Source of the DNA: Lewinellaceae bacterium
Lineage (GTDB): Bacteria; Bacteroidota; Bacteroidia; Chitinophagales; Saprospiraceae
Length of the DNA: 64,000 nucleotides
Assembly: GCA_020636135.1 (NCBI GenBank)
Contig: JACJYK010000001.1
Span: 3,086,501-3,150,500 of the forward strand
Direction of reading: 5' to 3'
The number at the start of each line of letters is the position of its first letter. Within the stretch, counting starts at the first letter, position 1. Below, one piece after another: positions 63,700 through 64,000 of this stretch. The position numbers were made by a program, and so were the translations under genes. Below the pieces are notes generated by a model, which saw nothing but the letters and a program-made list of their open reading frames with translations, was not told the DNA's origin and did no database searches.

Positions 63700-64000
63700 T
63701 TAATTACCGGCAAGGTATTTTAAAACCAGTTCACGGATCTGGTAAAGCACATCCCGGCTAAGATCCGAGGTGTTGTCAGCGCCCCAGATTTCTGTGTTCA
63801 TGTTAAAAAGAGCTGCCTTCTTTTGATCGGGATACAAATACAGAAATGCCTGGAATCCCTTCTGGCTACCGGTATGTCCGTAAAACATTTCCTGCTTCCC
63901 ATCCATGTTCCGGTTCAATACAAATAAAATGGTACCAATGGATTCACCTTCCTCATCAGTAGGCAGCACCGGGCTGATCATCGTCTCCCAGGCTTCAGTC
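63700..64000 (-). CDS. Serine hydrolase (beta-lactamase family), C-terminal part only
   Basis: Only the last ~100 residues are in the window; the frame stays open to position 64000. HTGSQKGF corresponds to the third conserved motif (K/H-T-G) of class C beta-lactamase-like hydrolases, with FQAFLYLYPDQKKAALFNMNTE as the flanking strands. The nucleophile lies outside the window, so activity cannot be judged. Confidence 0.8.
   Translation of the reverse strand, partial: TEAWETMISPVLPTDEEGESIGTILFVLNRNMDGKQEMFYGHTGSQKGFQAFLYLYPDQKKAALFNMNTEIWGADNTSDLSRDVLYQIRELVLKYLAGN

Noticed and set aside
1..64000. tRNA, rRNA, riboswitch or prophage genes
   Set aside because: I looked for typical cloverleaf, rRNA and integrase signatures and saw none; a computed covariance-model scan would be decisive.

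Overview
The window is from a member of the Bacteroidota, most likely of the Saprospirales type. Evidence for this is a gliding-motility/type IX secretion C-terminal domain (gene at 138), a T9SS type A sorting domain (16133), two SusC-like TonB-dependent receptors, near absence of Shine-Dalgarno sequences, TAnnTTTG-type -7 promoter boxes, and the gene order miaB - sigma-54 activator - lptE - hypothetical - secG - groES - groEL, which I recall as typical of the phylum. I saw no rRNA, tRNA, CRISPR array or prophage.

Layout. 0.1-9.6 kb: secreted proteins (T9SS cargo, an alpha/beta hydrolase, a GH28-like enzyme coupled to an unknown TIM-barrel-like protein, a tricorn-type protease). 9.9-12.7 kb: a small Cys-rich protein and a copper-type (OprC/NosA-like) TonB receptor with the CxxxM and HxM copper-ligand motifs. 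12.7-19.5 kb: PLP enzyme, CBS protein, AlkC-like glycosylase, serine hydrolase, proline dehydrogenase, aroE. 19.6-26.6 kb: miaB to groEL, with a sigma-54-like promoter in front of groES. 26.9-30.9 kb: PPK2 kinase and a large BNR/sortilin-like protein. 31.0-37.6 kb: a complete N-type (second, F-like) ATPase operon in the order atpD-C-Q-R-B-E-F-A-G. 37.6-41.4 kb: a converging three-gene operon for a PRPP-synthetase-like protein, an AMP/thymidine phosphorylase and a beta-CASP metallo-beta-lactamase RNase-like protein. 41.5-50.4 kb: sugar dehydrogenase, Crp/Fnr regulator, a 35-residue membrane peptide with a DUF2892 protein, SDR, sulfatase, esterase, and a heme-type TonB receptor with a partner protein. 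50.7-54.1 kb: M14 carboxypeptidase and acetoacetyl-CoA ligase. 54.1-55.5 kb: a REP-associated tyrosine transposase (RAYT) between two copies of its REP arrays. 55.5-64 kb: secreted glycan-active enzymes, a Gfo/Idh oxidoreductase, nitrilase, PAP2, TauE/SafE, DUF1801 and a truncated serine hydrolase.

The most interesting thread is regulatory. FNR-type boxes (nTGAT-N4-ATCAn) lie in front of the copper receptor locus, the N-ATPase operon and the phosphorylase operon. In the last two the box centres are 62.5 and 61.5 bases from the start codon and share 13 of 14 bases. A Crp/Fnr gene lies just beyond the phosphorylase operon, and a related GTGAC-N4-GTCAC palindrome lies at a class II activator position before the small-peptide/DUF2892 pair. 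I infer a low-oxygen or nitrosative-stress regulon joining copper import, a dedicated ion pump and AMP recycling. All functional calls rest on motifs read by eye; no database search was possible.
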